A DNA stretch of 36,862 nucleotides from an uncultured Lachnospiraceae bacterium. Lineage in GTDB: Bacteria; Bacillota; Clostridia; Lachnospirales; Lachnospiraceae. Position numbers and translations under genes: made by a program. The notes under the pieces are model-generated. The model did not search any database, was not told the DNA's origin, and saw nothing but the letters and a program-made list of their open reading frames with translations. Within the stretch, counting starts at the first letter, position 1; every line of letters starts with the position of its first letter. This document shows positions 7,508 through 15,390 of the stretch, piece by piece. The stretch lies in NCBI GenBank assembly GCA_902781215.1, contig CACZIO010000033.1:1-36862 (forward strand), written 5' to 3'.

Positions 7508-7535
7508 ATTGTAGGATACTGGAATTGAAATACAA
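7508..7535 (-). promoter_or_regulatory. Promoter of the zinc-ribbon membrane protein gene
   Basis: Minus-strand TTGTAT (7530-7535), 16-base spacer, TACAAT (7508-7513). An A/T-rich stretch with eight consecutive T (minus strand, 7550s) lies just upstream and could act as an UP element. Only the -10 is close to consensus. Confidence 0.5.
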
Positions 7536-7589
7536 TAAAAACAATTCTAAAAAAAATTAAAAATGCATAAAGCGCAGCTGTTCAGACGG

Positions 7590-7777
7590 TCACGAAAGCC
7601 GGGACTTACAGGCGTTCAAGACTCGCCTGCCGGCACGTGCGCAGGCCCGAAGGGCATGTTGACGGTTGCGGGTTGCCCGTAGGGGCAATATCTTCCGCAC
7701 ATGCAAAGCATGAGCTTCCGCTTCCGTGCGCATCCTCGCGGACCGGGGCGGCCGGACGCAGGCCCCGGCTCCCGGCA
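7590..7777. other. GC-rich non-coding stretch with several hairpins, downstream of azlD
   Basis: No credible gene is present from 7536 to 7777. Perfect short stems are: GCCTGC/GCAGGC (7625-7630, 7641-7646), TTGCCC-GTAG-GGGCAA (7673-7678, 7683-7688; loop extended by one A), ATGC-AAA-GCAT (about 7701-7711), and CCGGGGC/GCCCCGG (7743-7749, 7762-7768). A long A-run on the plus strand (about 7551-7561) gives a T-run for minus-strand transcripts, but no strong stem sits directly before it. It may be the 3' end of the azlCD transcript. Confidence 0.4.
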
Positions 7778-8077
7778 TCAGAGGAAGAGCCCGGTCAGAA
7801 AGACCGTGGCACAGCAGCTGATGGCGACGACGAAGAGGTCGCCGTTGAACCAGGCCATGAGGAGGCCGACCGCCAGAGCGGCGACGCCTGACCAGATGTT
7901 GTCGGTCGCCGTGACGATGGCGGGGAAGGTCATGACCGCCAGGGTGACGTAAGGGACATAGAAAAGGAAGGAACGGATGAACCGGTTCGTGATGGGCTTG
8001 CGGAGAAAGAGGAGCGGGAGCAGGCGGATCAGGTAAACGGTTCCGCACATAATGAGGAGGGAGAGATAAATATTCAT
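7778..8077 (-). CDS. azlD: AzlD-type branched-chain amino acid transport protein
   Basis: A 99-residue hydrophobic protein with about four membrane segments, matching AzlD, the small partner of AzlC. Typical features are the start MNIYLSLLIMCGTVYLIRLLPL, the PxTNRFIRSFLFYVPY segment and the SGVAALAVGLLMAW segment. AzlCD exports branched-chain amino acids and their analogues (known for Bacillus subtilis azaleucine resistance). Start at 8077 has AGGA 8 bases upstream. The gene follows azlC by 91 bases on the same strand. No further subunits are nearby. Confidence 0.92.
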   Translation of the reverse strand: MNIYLSLLIMCGTVYLIRLLPLLFLRKPITNRFIRSFLFYVPYVTLAVMTFPAIVTATDNIWSGVAALAVGLLMAWFNGDLFVVAISCCATVFLTGLFL

Positions 8078-8168
8078 AATGAAATTCCTGTGCTTTTTGC
8101 TTATTTGATATAAAACGGATCACACTGGTGTCACCGATGTCATGTAAAGGGATATTCAGGCCGGATAT

Positions 8169-8942
8169 TCAGGCTTCCTGGGCCTGTTCTTCGACAGGCT
8201 TGAGGACGGCGGCGGCTGCGGCCAGGACGATGGTCAGGATGATGACCTTGAAGCCCGAGGAAATACCGCTTGTCAGGGGCAGGACGCTGAAGACCCAGCT
8301 GGCCGCCATGGAGAGCAGGACAAGGCCGCCGATGAAGCGGTCCTTTCTGGCCGGCGGGATGATGATGGCCAGGAACATGCCGTAGAGGGAGACGCTGAGG
8401 GCGTTGACCGCGGCGGCGGGCAGGATGTTGCCCACGAGGACGCCCATGACGGTGCCGCCGGACCAGCCGGCGACCGAGATGAAGGTGATGGCGTAGCTGT
8501 AAAAGGGCTCCAGCCATCCGGGCACGGCGCTGGAGAGACCGAAGATCTCGTCCGTAATGCAGTAGGCGACGCCGAAGCGGTGGACGGTCGGGGTCGAGCT
8601 CTTCAGCTTCTGGGAGAGCGAACAGCTCATGAGGAAATAGCGGAGGTTGACGATGACGCAGGTCGTGATCATCTCGATGACGCCCGCGTGGGACTCGATC
8701 AGCATGAGCGCCGCGAACTCGCCCGCGGAGGCGACCATGCCGGTCGACATCAGAAAGGACTGGAAGGCAGTCAGGCCCACCCGCTTCGCCTCGATGCCGA
8801 GCGCGAAGGCGACGGCGAAATATCCCATGCAGATGGGAAAACCGTCGCGGAGTCCGATCTTGATCCAGGCCGGCCGGGTCAGGGGGACGGCCCGCTCCGG
8901 AGCGCCGGACGGGTCTTTTTTGATTGATGAACTCTTTTCCAT
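8169..8942 (-). CDS. azlC: AzlC family branched-chain amino acid exporter, large subunit
   Basis: A 257-residue membrane protein, AzlC/YgaZ family. It carries the family hallmarks GLRDGFPICMGYFAVAFALG, GEFAALMLIE, and VNLRYFLMS, and a C-terminal set of hydrophobic helices. With AzlD it should export branched-chain amino acids across the cytoplasmic membrane. The start is uncertain: Met at 8942 (used here), Met at 8957, and a TTG at 8978 are all in frame, and the only AGGA box lies too close to 8957 and far from 8942. The N-terminal 30 residues before the first helix are charged and poorly conserved. A DUF4250 gene starts divergently 180 bases away. Confidence 0.9.
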   Translation of the reverse strand: MEKSSSIKKDPSGAPERAVPLTRPAWIKIGLRDGFPICMGYFAVAFALGIEAKRVGLTAFQSFLMSTGMVASAGEFAALMLIESHAGVIEMITTCVIVNLRYFLMSCSLSQKLKSSTPTVHRFGVAYCITDEIFGLSSAVPGWLEPFYSYAITFISVAGWSGGTVMGVLVGNILPAAAVNALSVSLYGMFLAIIIPPARKDRFIGGLVLLSMAASWVFSVLPLTSGISSGFKVIILTIVLAAAAAVLKPVEEQAQEA

Positions 8943-9125
8943 ATGTGCAGTACCCATTTTCCTTGATTTATGATACAATATCTAACTGTTCCGTTTTGGA
9001 TTGTGCAGGACACGCCTGCGCGGATCCGGCGGAGGTCATCCCGTGCCTGCCTGTACGGGGCAGGGTATGACATGCGGGACAGACAAGTTGCATTATAGCA
9101 TATCAATTCTCAGGGAGGAAAAGAA

Positions 9126-9299
9126 ATGTTGCCAAAAGATCCTCATATGCTGGCCAGTTTTCTGAACACCAAGCTGCGCGACTTCTATCCATCGCTGGAT
9201 GCGCTCTGCGAGGACCTGGATGTCGACAGGCAGGAGATCGTCGACCGGCTGGCGGCAGAGGACTACACCTACGACCCTGAGAAAAACAGGTTCGAATAA
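9126..9299 (+). CDS. DUF4250 mini-protein
   Basis: A 57-residue protein matching DUF4250 over its whole length: MLPKDPHMLASFLNTKLRDF, then LDALCEDLDVD, then the end YTYDPEKNRF. The family is widespread in Clostridia and resembles a small helical DNA- or RNA-binding fold, but no function is established to my knowledge. The ribosome binding site GGGAGGA lies 6-8 bases before the ATG. The gene precedes valS by 88 bases on the same strand and may be co-transcribed with it. It is below the usual length cut-off of many gene finders. Confidence 0.88.
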   Translation: MLPKDPHMLASFLNTKLRDFYPSLDALCEDLDVDRQEIVDRLAAEDYTYDPEKNRFE

Positions 9300-9307
9300 A
9301 AAACGGA

Positions 9308-9364
9308 CCGGAGAACCGTCCCCGCGGTTCCGGGTTCAATTGAAAACAGGCGGGAAAGTCCCGC
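9308..9364 (+). other. Two hairpins in the valS leader
   Basis: CCGGAGAACCG (9308-9318) pairs with CGGTTCCGG (9325-9333) with one bulge, and GCGGGA-AAG-TCCCGC (9350-9364) is perfect and followed by TTTAAAAAAAGGAG. The second stem could be a weak terminator of the DUF4250 gene or a translational control element. It lacks the GGGTGG-ACCGCG core of a T-box. Confidence 0.45.
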
Positions 9365-9387
9365 TTTAAAAAAAGGAGAAATACCAC

Positions 9388-12057
9388 ATGCAGAAAGAAC
9401 TTGCCAAGACCTATGATCCTCAGGGCATTGAGGATCGGATCTACAAAAACTGGGAGGAGAAGAAGTACTTCCACGCGGAGGTGGACCACTCCAAAACTCC
9501 CTTCACCATCGTGATCCCGCCGCCCAACATCACCGGCCAGCTCCACATGGGGCACGCCCTGGACAACACCCTGCAGGATATCCTGATCCGCTACAAGAGG
9601 ATGCAGGGCTACAATGCTCTCTGGCAGCCGGGTACGGACCACGCCTCCATCGCGACCGAGGTCAAGGTCATCGACGCCCTGCGCGAACAGGGCATTGAGA
9701 AGGATGAACTGGGGCGCGAGGGCTTTTTGGAGAAGTGCTGGGACTGGCGGAAGGAGTACGGCGGCCGGATTGTGAACCAGCTCAAAAAGCTCGGCTCCTC
9801 CTGCGACTGGGACCGCGAGCGTTTCACCATGGACGAGGGCTGCAACAAGGCCGTCACCGAGGTCTTCTGCAAGATGCATGAGAAGGGATGGATCTACAAG
9901 GGGAGCCGGATCATCAACTGGTGCCCCGTCTGTAAGACCTCCATCTCCGACGCCGAGGTTCAGTACGAGGAGCAGAACGGCCATTTCTGGCACATCAAAT
10001 ATCCCCTGATCGAGGAGGACGGATCCATCTCCACGACCCGCTTCCTGGAGTTCGCGACGACCCGTCCCGAGACCATGCTGGGCGATACCGCTGTGGCGGT
10101 GCACCCCGAGGATGAGCGTTACGCGGACCTGATTGGCCGCAAGGTCTGGCTTCCCTTCGTGGACCGTCAGATCCCCATCGTGGCGGACAGCTATGTCGAC
10201 CGCGAATTCGGGACCGGCGTGGTCAAGATCACACCTGCCCATGACCCCAACGACTTCGAGGTCGGCCGGCGGCACGGCCTGCCCGAGATCAACATCATGA
10301 ACGACGACGCCACCATCAACAAGAACGGCGGCAAGTTCGTCGGCATGGACCGGTATGAGGCCAGAAAGCAGATCGTCAAAGAACTCGATGAGATGGGCCT
10401 GCTGGTCCGCATCGAGGATTACACCCACAATGTCGGCACCCACGACCGGTGCGGGACGACCGTCGAGCCCCTGATCAAGAAACAGTGGTTCGTCAAGATG
10501 GACGAGCTGATCAAGCCGGCCGTCAAGGCGGTCAGGGAGGGCGACATCCAGCTCATCCCCAAACGGATGGAGAAGATCTACTTCAACTGGACCGACAATA
10601 TCCGCGACTGGTGCATCAGCCGCCAGCTCTGGTGGGGCCACAGGATCCCCGCCTACTACTGCGACGAGTGCGGTGAGATCGTGGTCGCGCCCTCCATGCC
10701 CGACAAGTGCCCCAAGTGCGGCTGCAGCCACCTGACCCAGGATCCTGATACCCTGGACACCTGGTTCTCTTCCGCCCTCTGGCCCTTCTCCACCCTGGGC
10801 TGGCCCGAAGAGACCGAGGACCTTAAATATTTCTACCCGACGGACGTCCTGGTCACCGGCTATGACATCATTTTCTTCTGGGTCATCCGCATGATCTTCT
10901 CGGGCTTCGAGCAGATGGGCGAGCGGCCCTTCAAGACCGTGCTCTTCCACGGCCTGGTCCGCGACGAGCTGGGCAGAAAGATGTCCAAGTCCCTGGGCAA
11001 CGGCATCGATCCCCTCCAGGTCATCAAGGACTACGGCGCGGACGCCCTGCGTCTGACCCTGGTCACCGGCAACGCGCCCGGCAACGACATGCGCTATTCA
11101 AAGACCCGTGTCGAGGCCAGCCGCAACTTTGCCAACAAGGTCTGGAACGCCAGCCGCTTCATCATGATGAACATGCCCGAGGACGCGCAGATCCCCGAGG
11201 AGATGCCCAAAGGCCTCCTGCCCGAGGACAAGTGGATCCTGTCCGGCTTCAACAATGTCGTCCGGGATGTCACCGACAACATGGACAAGTTCGAGCTGGG
11301 TATCGCCGTCCAGAAGGTCCACGACTTCATCTGGGATGAGTTCTGCGACTGGTATATCGAGATGGTCAAGCCCCGCCTCTACGAGACGGCGGACGAGGAG
11401 AGCCATCTGGCTGCACTGTGGACCCTGCAGACCGTCCTGCAGGGAAGCCTCAAGCTCCTGCACCCCTATATGCCCTTCGTCACGGAGGAGATCTTCTGCA
11501 ACGTGCAGGATAAGGAAGAGTCCATCATGATCTCCGACTGGCCGGTCTGGAAAGAAGAGTACAATTTCCCGGCTGAGGAAGAGGCCATTGAGACCATCAA
11601 GGAGACGGTCCGGGCCATCCGCACGGCCAGAAACGAAAGGGGCGTCGCCCCCTCCCGCAAGGCCAAGGTCATCCTGGTCTCCGGGGACGAAAAGGTCCGC
11701 AGGGCCTTCGAGGAGGACCGGCTCTTCTTCGAGCGCCTGGCCTCCGCTTCCGAGCTGGTCCTGCAGGCCGACAAGGAGGGCATCGGAGATGGAACCGTCT
11801 CTGTCGTCCTGCCCTTCGCCACCGCCTTCATCCCGCTGGCTGACCTCCTGGATGTCCAGGCGGAGATCGCCCGCCTCCAGAAGGAGAAAAAGCGCCTGGA
11901 GGGCGAACTGAAGAGAAGCGCGGGCATGCTGCGCAACGAGAAGTTCCTGGCCAAGGCCCCCGCGGACAAGATCGCCGCGGAGAAGGAAAAACAGGCCAGG
12001 TACGAGCAGCAGATGGCCGGCGTCGAGCGCGAGCTCGAGGAGCTGGCAAAGCTCTAA
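9388..12057 (+). CDS. valS: Valine-tRNA ligase
   Basis: An 889-residue class I aminoacyl-tRNA synthetase that charges tRNA-Val in the cytoplasm. The HIGH-type motif is PPPNITGQLHMGHAL (about residue 47), KMSKS is present as GRKMSKSLGNGIDP (about residue 531), and the editing domain includes TTRPETMLGDTAVAVHP. A zinc-ribbon insertion is seen (YYCDECGEIV, then DKCPKCGC), followed by LDTWFSSALWPFSTLGWP. The last 65 residues form the basic coiled-coil typical of bacterial ValRS. The length is normal. GGAG lies 9 bases before the ATG. No T-box leader is visible upstream, which is notable because many Firmicutes regulate valS that way. Confidence 0.98.
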   Translation: MQKELAKTYDPQGIEDRIYKNWEEKKYFHAEVDHSKTPFTIVIPPPNITGQLHMGHALDNTLQDILIRYKRMQGYNALWQPGTDHASIATEVKVIDALREQGIEKDELGREGFLEKCWDWRKEYGGRIVNQLKKLGSSCDWDRERFTMDEGCNKAVTEVFCKMHEKGWIYKGSRIINWCPVCKTSISDAEVQYEEQNGHFWHIKYPLIEEDGSISTTRFLEFATTRPETMLGDTAVAVHPEDERYADLIGRKVWLPFVDRQIPIVADSYVDREFGTGVVKITPAHDPNDFEVGRRHGLPEINIMNDDATINKNGGKFVGMDRYEARKQIVKELDEMGLLVRIEDYTHNVGTHDRCGTTVEPLIKKQWFVKMDELIKPAVKAVREGDIQLIPKRMEKIYFNWTDNIRDWCISRQLWWGHRIPAYYCDECGEIVVAPSMPDKCPKCGCSHLTQDPDTLDTWFSSALWPFSTLGWPEETEDLKYFYPTDVLVTGYDIIFFWVIRMIFSGFEQMGERPFKTVLFHGLVRDELGRKMSKSLGNGIDPLQVIKDYGADALRLTLVTGNAPGNDMRYSKTRVEASRNFANKVWNASRFIMMNMPEDAQIPEEMPKGLLPEDKWILSGFNNVVRDVTDNMDKFELGIAVQKVHDFIWDEFCDWYIEMVKPRLYETADEESHLAALWTLQTVLQGSLKLLHPYMPFVTEEIFCNVQDKEESIMISDWPVWKEEYNFPAEEEAIETIKETVRAIRTARNERGVAPSRKAKVILVSGDEKVRRAFEEDRLFFERLASASELVLQADKEGIGDGTVSVVLPFATAFIPLADLLDVQAEIARLQKEKKRLEGELKRSAGMLRNEKFLAKAPADKIAAEKEKQARYEQQMAGVERELEELAKL

Positions 12058-12072
12058 GAGAAGCCTGCGCGC

Positions 12073-12220
12073 GGATGTGAGATCCCGTCACATCCGGTTC
12101 ATAAGTCTCTGCAGACATGGAGCTTCGGCCGCAGGTCCGGCCCGGGGCTGCAGGGTCTGCAGACAATAAAACAGCAACCATCCGGACCAGTCCGGGCGGG
12201 CCTGTGAAGGGCCTGCCCGG
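12073..12220 (+). other. Hairpins between valS and the MBOAT gene
   Basis: GGATGTGA/TCACATCC (12073-12080, 12088-12095) follows the valS stop by 15 bases, and CCGGGCGGGCC pairs with GGGCCTGCCCGG with one mismatch (12192-12220). Neither has a proper T-run, so they may slow or process the transcript rather than end it. No gene lies in the 209-base gap. Confidence 0.45.
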
Positions 12221-12266
12221 CGCTCCGGTTCATGATTTTGCAGTCGGAAAAACACGGTATTGTCCC

Positions 12267-13661
12267 ATGCTGGTCAATTTCTCGGGGCTGGAATTTATCT
12301 TCAGGTTTCTGCCCGTTTTCCTCATTCTCTACTATCTGGTTCCGGAGACTCTGCAGGACCTGGTCCTGTTCGTCGGGAGTCTCGTCTTTTACGCCTCCGG
12401 TGCGCGCTGGTTCGTCCTGCTGCTCCTGGGGCTGGTTTTTGTGAACTGGTTTTTCGGGGAGCTGGTCTGGGTGATGCCCGGGAAACAGGCGAGACCGATC
12501 GAGCGGCGGATGCTGGCGGTGATCGTCGTCTTCGACGCCGCGGTGCTGGTCCTGTTCAAGGTGCTGGCCCTGAAGGTGCGCGCATCACTCCTGCCCCTGG
12601 GTCTGAGCTTTTATATCTTCAAGATGATCTCCTACCAGGCGGATATGTTTTCCGGCAGGACCGGTTGCAGGCCTTCCCTGATGCAGGCGGCGGCCTACTT
12701 CACCATGTTCCCCCAGATCGCGCAGGGACCCATCATGCGCTTTTCGCAGGGCTGGATCGAGCGGCCGCTCAATGTGCGCCGCAGGACGGAATACGCGCCC
12801 AGGACCCTGTCCCTGCAGAAGGTGGAGGACGGGATCACATTCTTTGCCATGGGACTTGGCATGAAGGTCCTGATCGCGGACCGTCTGGGGATCCTGTGGA
12901 ACGAGATATTGAAGATCGGCTTTGAGAGCATTTCCACCCCGATGGCCTGGCTGGGGGCGGTGGGCTACTCCCTGCAGCTGTATTTTGACTTCTGGGGCTA
13001 CTCCCTGATGGCGGGGGGACTGGGCCTGATGCTGGGCTTCCGCTATGTTCAGAACTTCATCCATCCCTACGCTGCCGGCAGCATCACGGACTTCTACCGG
13101 CGCTGGCACGCGACCCTGGGAAGCTGGTTCCGGGACTATGTCTACATTCCGCTCGGCGGCAGCCGGGGCGGGAGCGGGGAGACGATCCGCAACCTGATGG
13201 TGGTCTGGCTCCTGACGGGCTTCTGGCACGGAGGGACCCTGAATTTCGTTCTCTGGGGCCTGGTCCTGGGCCTTCTGATCGTCTGGGAAAAATATGTGGC
13301 GGGAGGACTGCTGGACCGGATCCCTGTCCTGGGCCATCTGCACGTCATCATCCTGATCCCCCTGACCTGGGTGATCTTTGCCATCACGGACCTGCGGGAG
13401 CTGGGGGTCTATTTCTCCAGGCTCTTCCCTCTTTTCGGCGCGGGTGTCGCGGTCAACCGGGGGGATTTTGCCAAATATCTGGGGATCTACTGGCCCTTTT
13501 TCGCGGCCGGCATCCTCCTCTGCGTACCTGTCTTCTACAACCTTCTGGTCTGGAAGCGCAGGCACCCGGTGGTGATCGGCCTGCTGCTGGTCGTCTTCTG
13601 GGCCAGCATCTATTTCGCCTCGATCTCCGCCGGTAACCCCTTCATGTATTTCAGCTTCTGA
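12267..13661 (+). CDS. MBOAT family O-acyltransferase (AlgI/DltB-like)
   Basis: A 464-residue membrane protein with about ten hydrophobic segments. It carries the MBOAT core: FYRRWHATLGSWFRDYVYIP followed by LGGSRGG near residue 280, and the catalytic histidine in LTGFWHGGTLNF near residue 320. Proteins of this type move an acyl group, usually acetyl, across the membrane to a carrier or polysaccharide. The next gene encodes a membrane-anchored SGNH protein, the usual partner in AlgI-AlgJ/X, PatA-PatB and DltB-DltD systems, so together they likely O-acetylate a surface glycan or peptidoglycan. The open frame extends 50 codons upstream through GC-rich hairpin DNA; I use the Met of MLVNFSGLEFIFRFLP, which matches the family's start, although no good ribosome binding site is seen. 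Confidence 0.9.
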   Translation: MLVNFSGLEFIFRFLPVFLILYYLVPETLQDLVLFVGSLVFYASGARWFVLLLLGLVFVNWFFGELVWVMPGKQARPIERRMLAVIVVFDAAVLVLFKVLALKVRASLLPLGLSFYIFKMISYQADMFSGRTGCRPSLMQAAAYFTMFPQIAQGPIMRFSQGWIERPLNVRRRTEYAPRTLSLQKVEDGITFFAMGLGMKVLIADRLGILWNEILKIGFESISTPMAWLGAVGYSLQLYFDFWGYSLMAGGLGLMLGFRYVQNFIHPYAAGSITDFYRRWHATLGSWFRDYVYIPLGGSRGGSGETIRNLMVVWLLTGFWHGGTLNFVLWGLVLGLLIVWEKYVAGGLLDRIPVLGHLHVIILIPLTWVIFAITDLRELGVYFSRLFPLFGAGVAVNRGDFAKYLGIYWPFFAAGILLCVPVFYNLLVWKRRHPVVIGLLLVVFWASIYFASISAGNPFMYFSF

Positions 13662-13676
13662 AAAAAGGTAACTGCC

Positions 13677-14957
13677 ATGCTGCAACGACTGCGGGAGCTT
13701 CTGCGGGAGGCTCCTCTTCTGAGTCTGATCTTGATCATATGGTTCCTGACGGCAGTGATCGCCATTGCCGGCCGGGGGCACGGCTACCGGAATTACTCCA
13801 CAAAGCACGGAATGCTGCCGGGGGTCTCGGTTGTCATGCGCGGAATCCACGATCATGTGGCTCCCTGGACGGATGTCGCCGGCGGGACTGCCGGGGAGGG
13901 GCAGGATGCGCCGGATGAGGATGAGGACGAAACGCCGGATCCCGCTGCCGCGGACAGCCCGGATCCCGCGAATGCGGAAGCCGGTGAGCAGGTCGGCGCA
14001 GAGGCCCGGCAGGACGCAGCCGGCCGGGACGAGGCGGGGAAAGAGAGCGGGACCGCAGCGCAGAACGATGCGGCTGCTGAAAATGATCAGGCGGCCAGGA
14101 ATGATGCCGCCGCAGAGAAAGAGGCATCCGCGCAGGCGGAAGCGGACAAAAAGGAGGACGGCGGGCAGCAGGCGGATGCAGGAGAGGAGAAGACGCCTCC
14201 CATGCAGATCCCGGAGACGTCCTGCAGCAAGGTTGTCCCGGCCAGGGACTACGGCGCCGCGGACGACCAGTATCTGTCGCCTGACGACACGGTCTACAAC
14301 GACGACAAAGAGGGCCTGTTTGCCCCCAACGGCGTCTACTACAGCCTCCAGCCCGTGGATGACAGCTATTTTTCGGATGCCCTCTTCATCGGGGATTCGC
14401 GCACCGTGGGCCTTCTGGAATACGGCGGCATGGAGGAGAGCACATCCTTCCTGGCGCGCGAGTCGACCTCGGTCTACGACCTGCTCGACAACAGCAAGAT
14501 GGACTACACGCCCCTCGGCAAAAAGAAGACCGAGAAGCGGATGAAGGACCTGCTCAAAAAGACCACCTTCAAAAAAATCTATCTCTCCGTCGGGATCAAC
14601 GAGCTGGGTATTCCCGACACCAGGGACTACTATGAGGCCTACCGCAAGGTGATCGAAAAGATCAATGAGCTCCAGCCCGGCGCCGTGATCTATATCCAGG
14701 GCATCATGCATGTCTCGGAGGAGAAGAGCAGAAAAGACCACGTCTTCAACAACACGGCGATCGTCCAGCGCAACCAGGCGATCGCGACGCTGGCCAACGG
14801 GCGGAATATTTTCTATATCGATATGAACGGGGAAGTGTGCGACAAGGACGGCAACCTCAAAAAGGACCTGACCGGCGACGGCATCCATCTGAAGGCCTCC
14901 GCCTGCGACCTGTGGCACAAGTTCCTCAAGGAGCACGCCGTGGTCGTTCCGGACTGA
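13677..14957 (+). CDS. Membrane-anchored SGNH-type protein, partner of the MBOAT acyltransferase
   Basis: A 426-residue protein. An N-terminal membrane anchor (about residues 14-32) is followed by a long low-complexity linker (about 65-180) rich in Asp, Glu, Ala and Gln, then a domain with SGNH-hydrolase features: GDS in LFIGDSRTVGL (about residues 239-241), Asn in SVGINELG, and the D..H pair in GDGIHLKA (about residues 401-404). The catalytic Ser, Asp and His thus appear present, so it could be an active acetyltransferase or esterase outside the cell. It starts 15 bases after the MBOAT stop, with an AAAGGTAA box. The linker would span the cell wall. Hydrolase versus transferase cannot be decided from sequence. 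Confidence 0.85.
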   Translation: MLQRLRELLREAPLLSLILIIWFLTAVIAIAGRGHGYRNYSTKHGMLPGVSVVMRGIHDHVAPWTDVAGGTAGEGQDAPDEDEDETPDPAAADSPDPANAEAGEQVGAEARQDAAGRDEAGKESGTAAQNDAAAENDQAARNDAAAEKEASAQAEADKKEDGGQQADAGEEKTPPMQIPETSCSKVVPARDYGAADDQYLSPDDTVYNDDKEGLFAPNGVYYSLQPVDDSYFSDALFIGDSRTVGLLEYGGMEESTSFLARESTSVYDLLDNSKMDYTPLGKKKTEKRMKDLLKKTTFKKIYLSVGINELGIPDTRDYYEAYRKVIEKINELQPGAVIYIQGIMHVSEEKSRKDHVFNNTAIVQRNQAIATLANGRNIFYIDMNGEVCDKDGNLKKDLTGDGIHLKASACDLWHKFLKEHAVVVPD

Positions 14958-15076
14958 CCGGGGCCGGCTGCGGAGATTCCCCGGGCGGATAGAATGAGCC
15001 CGCACACGGATTGTTATGCTCACAGAAGGGGACGATCTGAGCGATGTGCGGTGTCTCGAACATCATGGAGGTCCAT

Positions 15077-15307
15077 ATGCGTGAAATGGAATTCAAGATG
15101 GAACGGGAGGGACTCCTGGAGGAGGGCCAGAAGGTCACTGTCTCCGAAGGCCTCCTGCCCAGCAACTACTACTATACGATCGATCCGTCGCTGGCCATGA
15201 GCGGCAATTACCCCTTTCCGGAGCGGCTTCTGGCCCGCGAGGGAACAGTGAAGGCCATCCGGGAGCTGGAGCGCGGTTTCTATGTGACCGTGGAATTTGA
15301 TGAATGA
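15077..15307 (+). CDS. Conserved-looking small protein of unknown function
   Basis: A 76-residue acidic protein that I do not recognise. Its sequence MREMEFKMEREGLLEEGQ, then LLPSNYYYTIDPSLAMSG, then the end GFYVTVEFDE looks like a compact beta-rich domain. The frame opens at 15044, but GGAGG sits 6 bases before the Met at 15077, making that the start. It lies between the SGNH gene (120 bases away) and the EamA gene (84 bases away) on the same strand. No signal peptide or membrane segment is seen. Confidence 0.72.
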   Translation: MREMEFKMEREGLLEEGQKVTVSEGLLPSNYYYTIDPSLAMSGNYPFPERLLAREGTVKAIRELERGFYVTVEFDE

Positions 15308-15390
15308 TTCCGTGGACGGAGTTCATAATTGAAAAACAACAAAATAACCTGCAAACGTAAAAGCAAATGCGGCTGTCGAGGAAACATCAG

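Noticed and set aside
9300-9387. T-box riboswitch before valS
   Set aside because: The leader has two hairpins and an ACCGTCCCCGCGG-like stretch, but the GGGTGG-ACCGCG antiterminator core and a specifier loop are missing, and only 88 bases are available.
9103-10950. 615-residue open frame antisense to valS
   Set aside because: It is an antisense shadow with compositional bias. valS on the other strand is certain.
12117-12266. N-terminal extension of the MBOAT protein
   Set aside because: The extension is Gly/Pro rich, covers a strong hairpin at 12192-12220, and the family start MLVNFSGLEF lies at 12267.
12585-15023. 812-residue open frame on the minus strand
   Set aside because: It mirrors the MBOAT and SGNH genes, is rich in Asp, Val, His, Gln and Pro as expected of a GC-rich antisense shadow, and has no ribosome binding site or domain.
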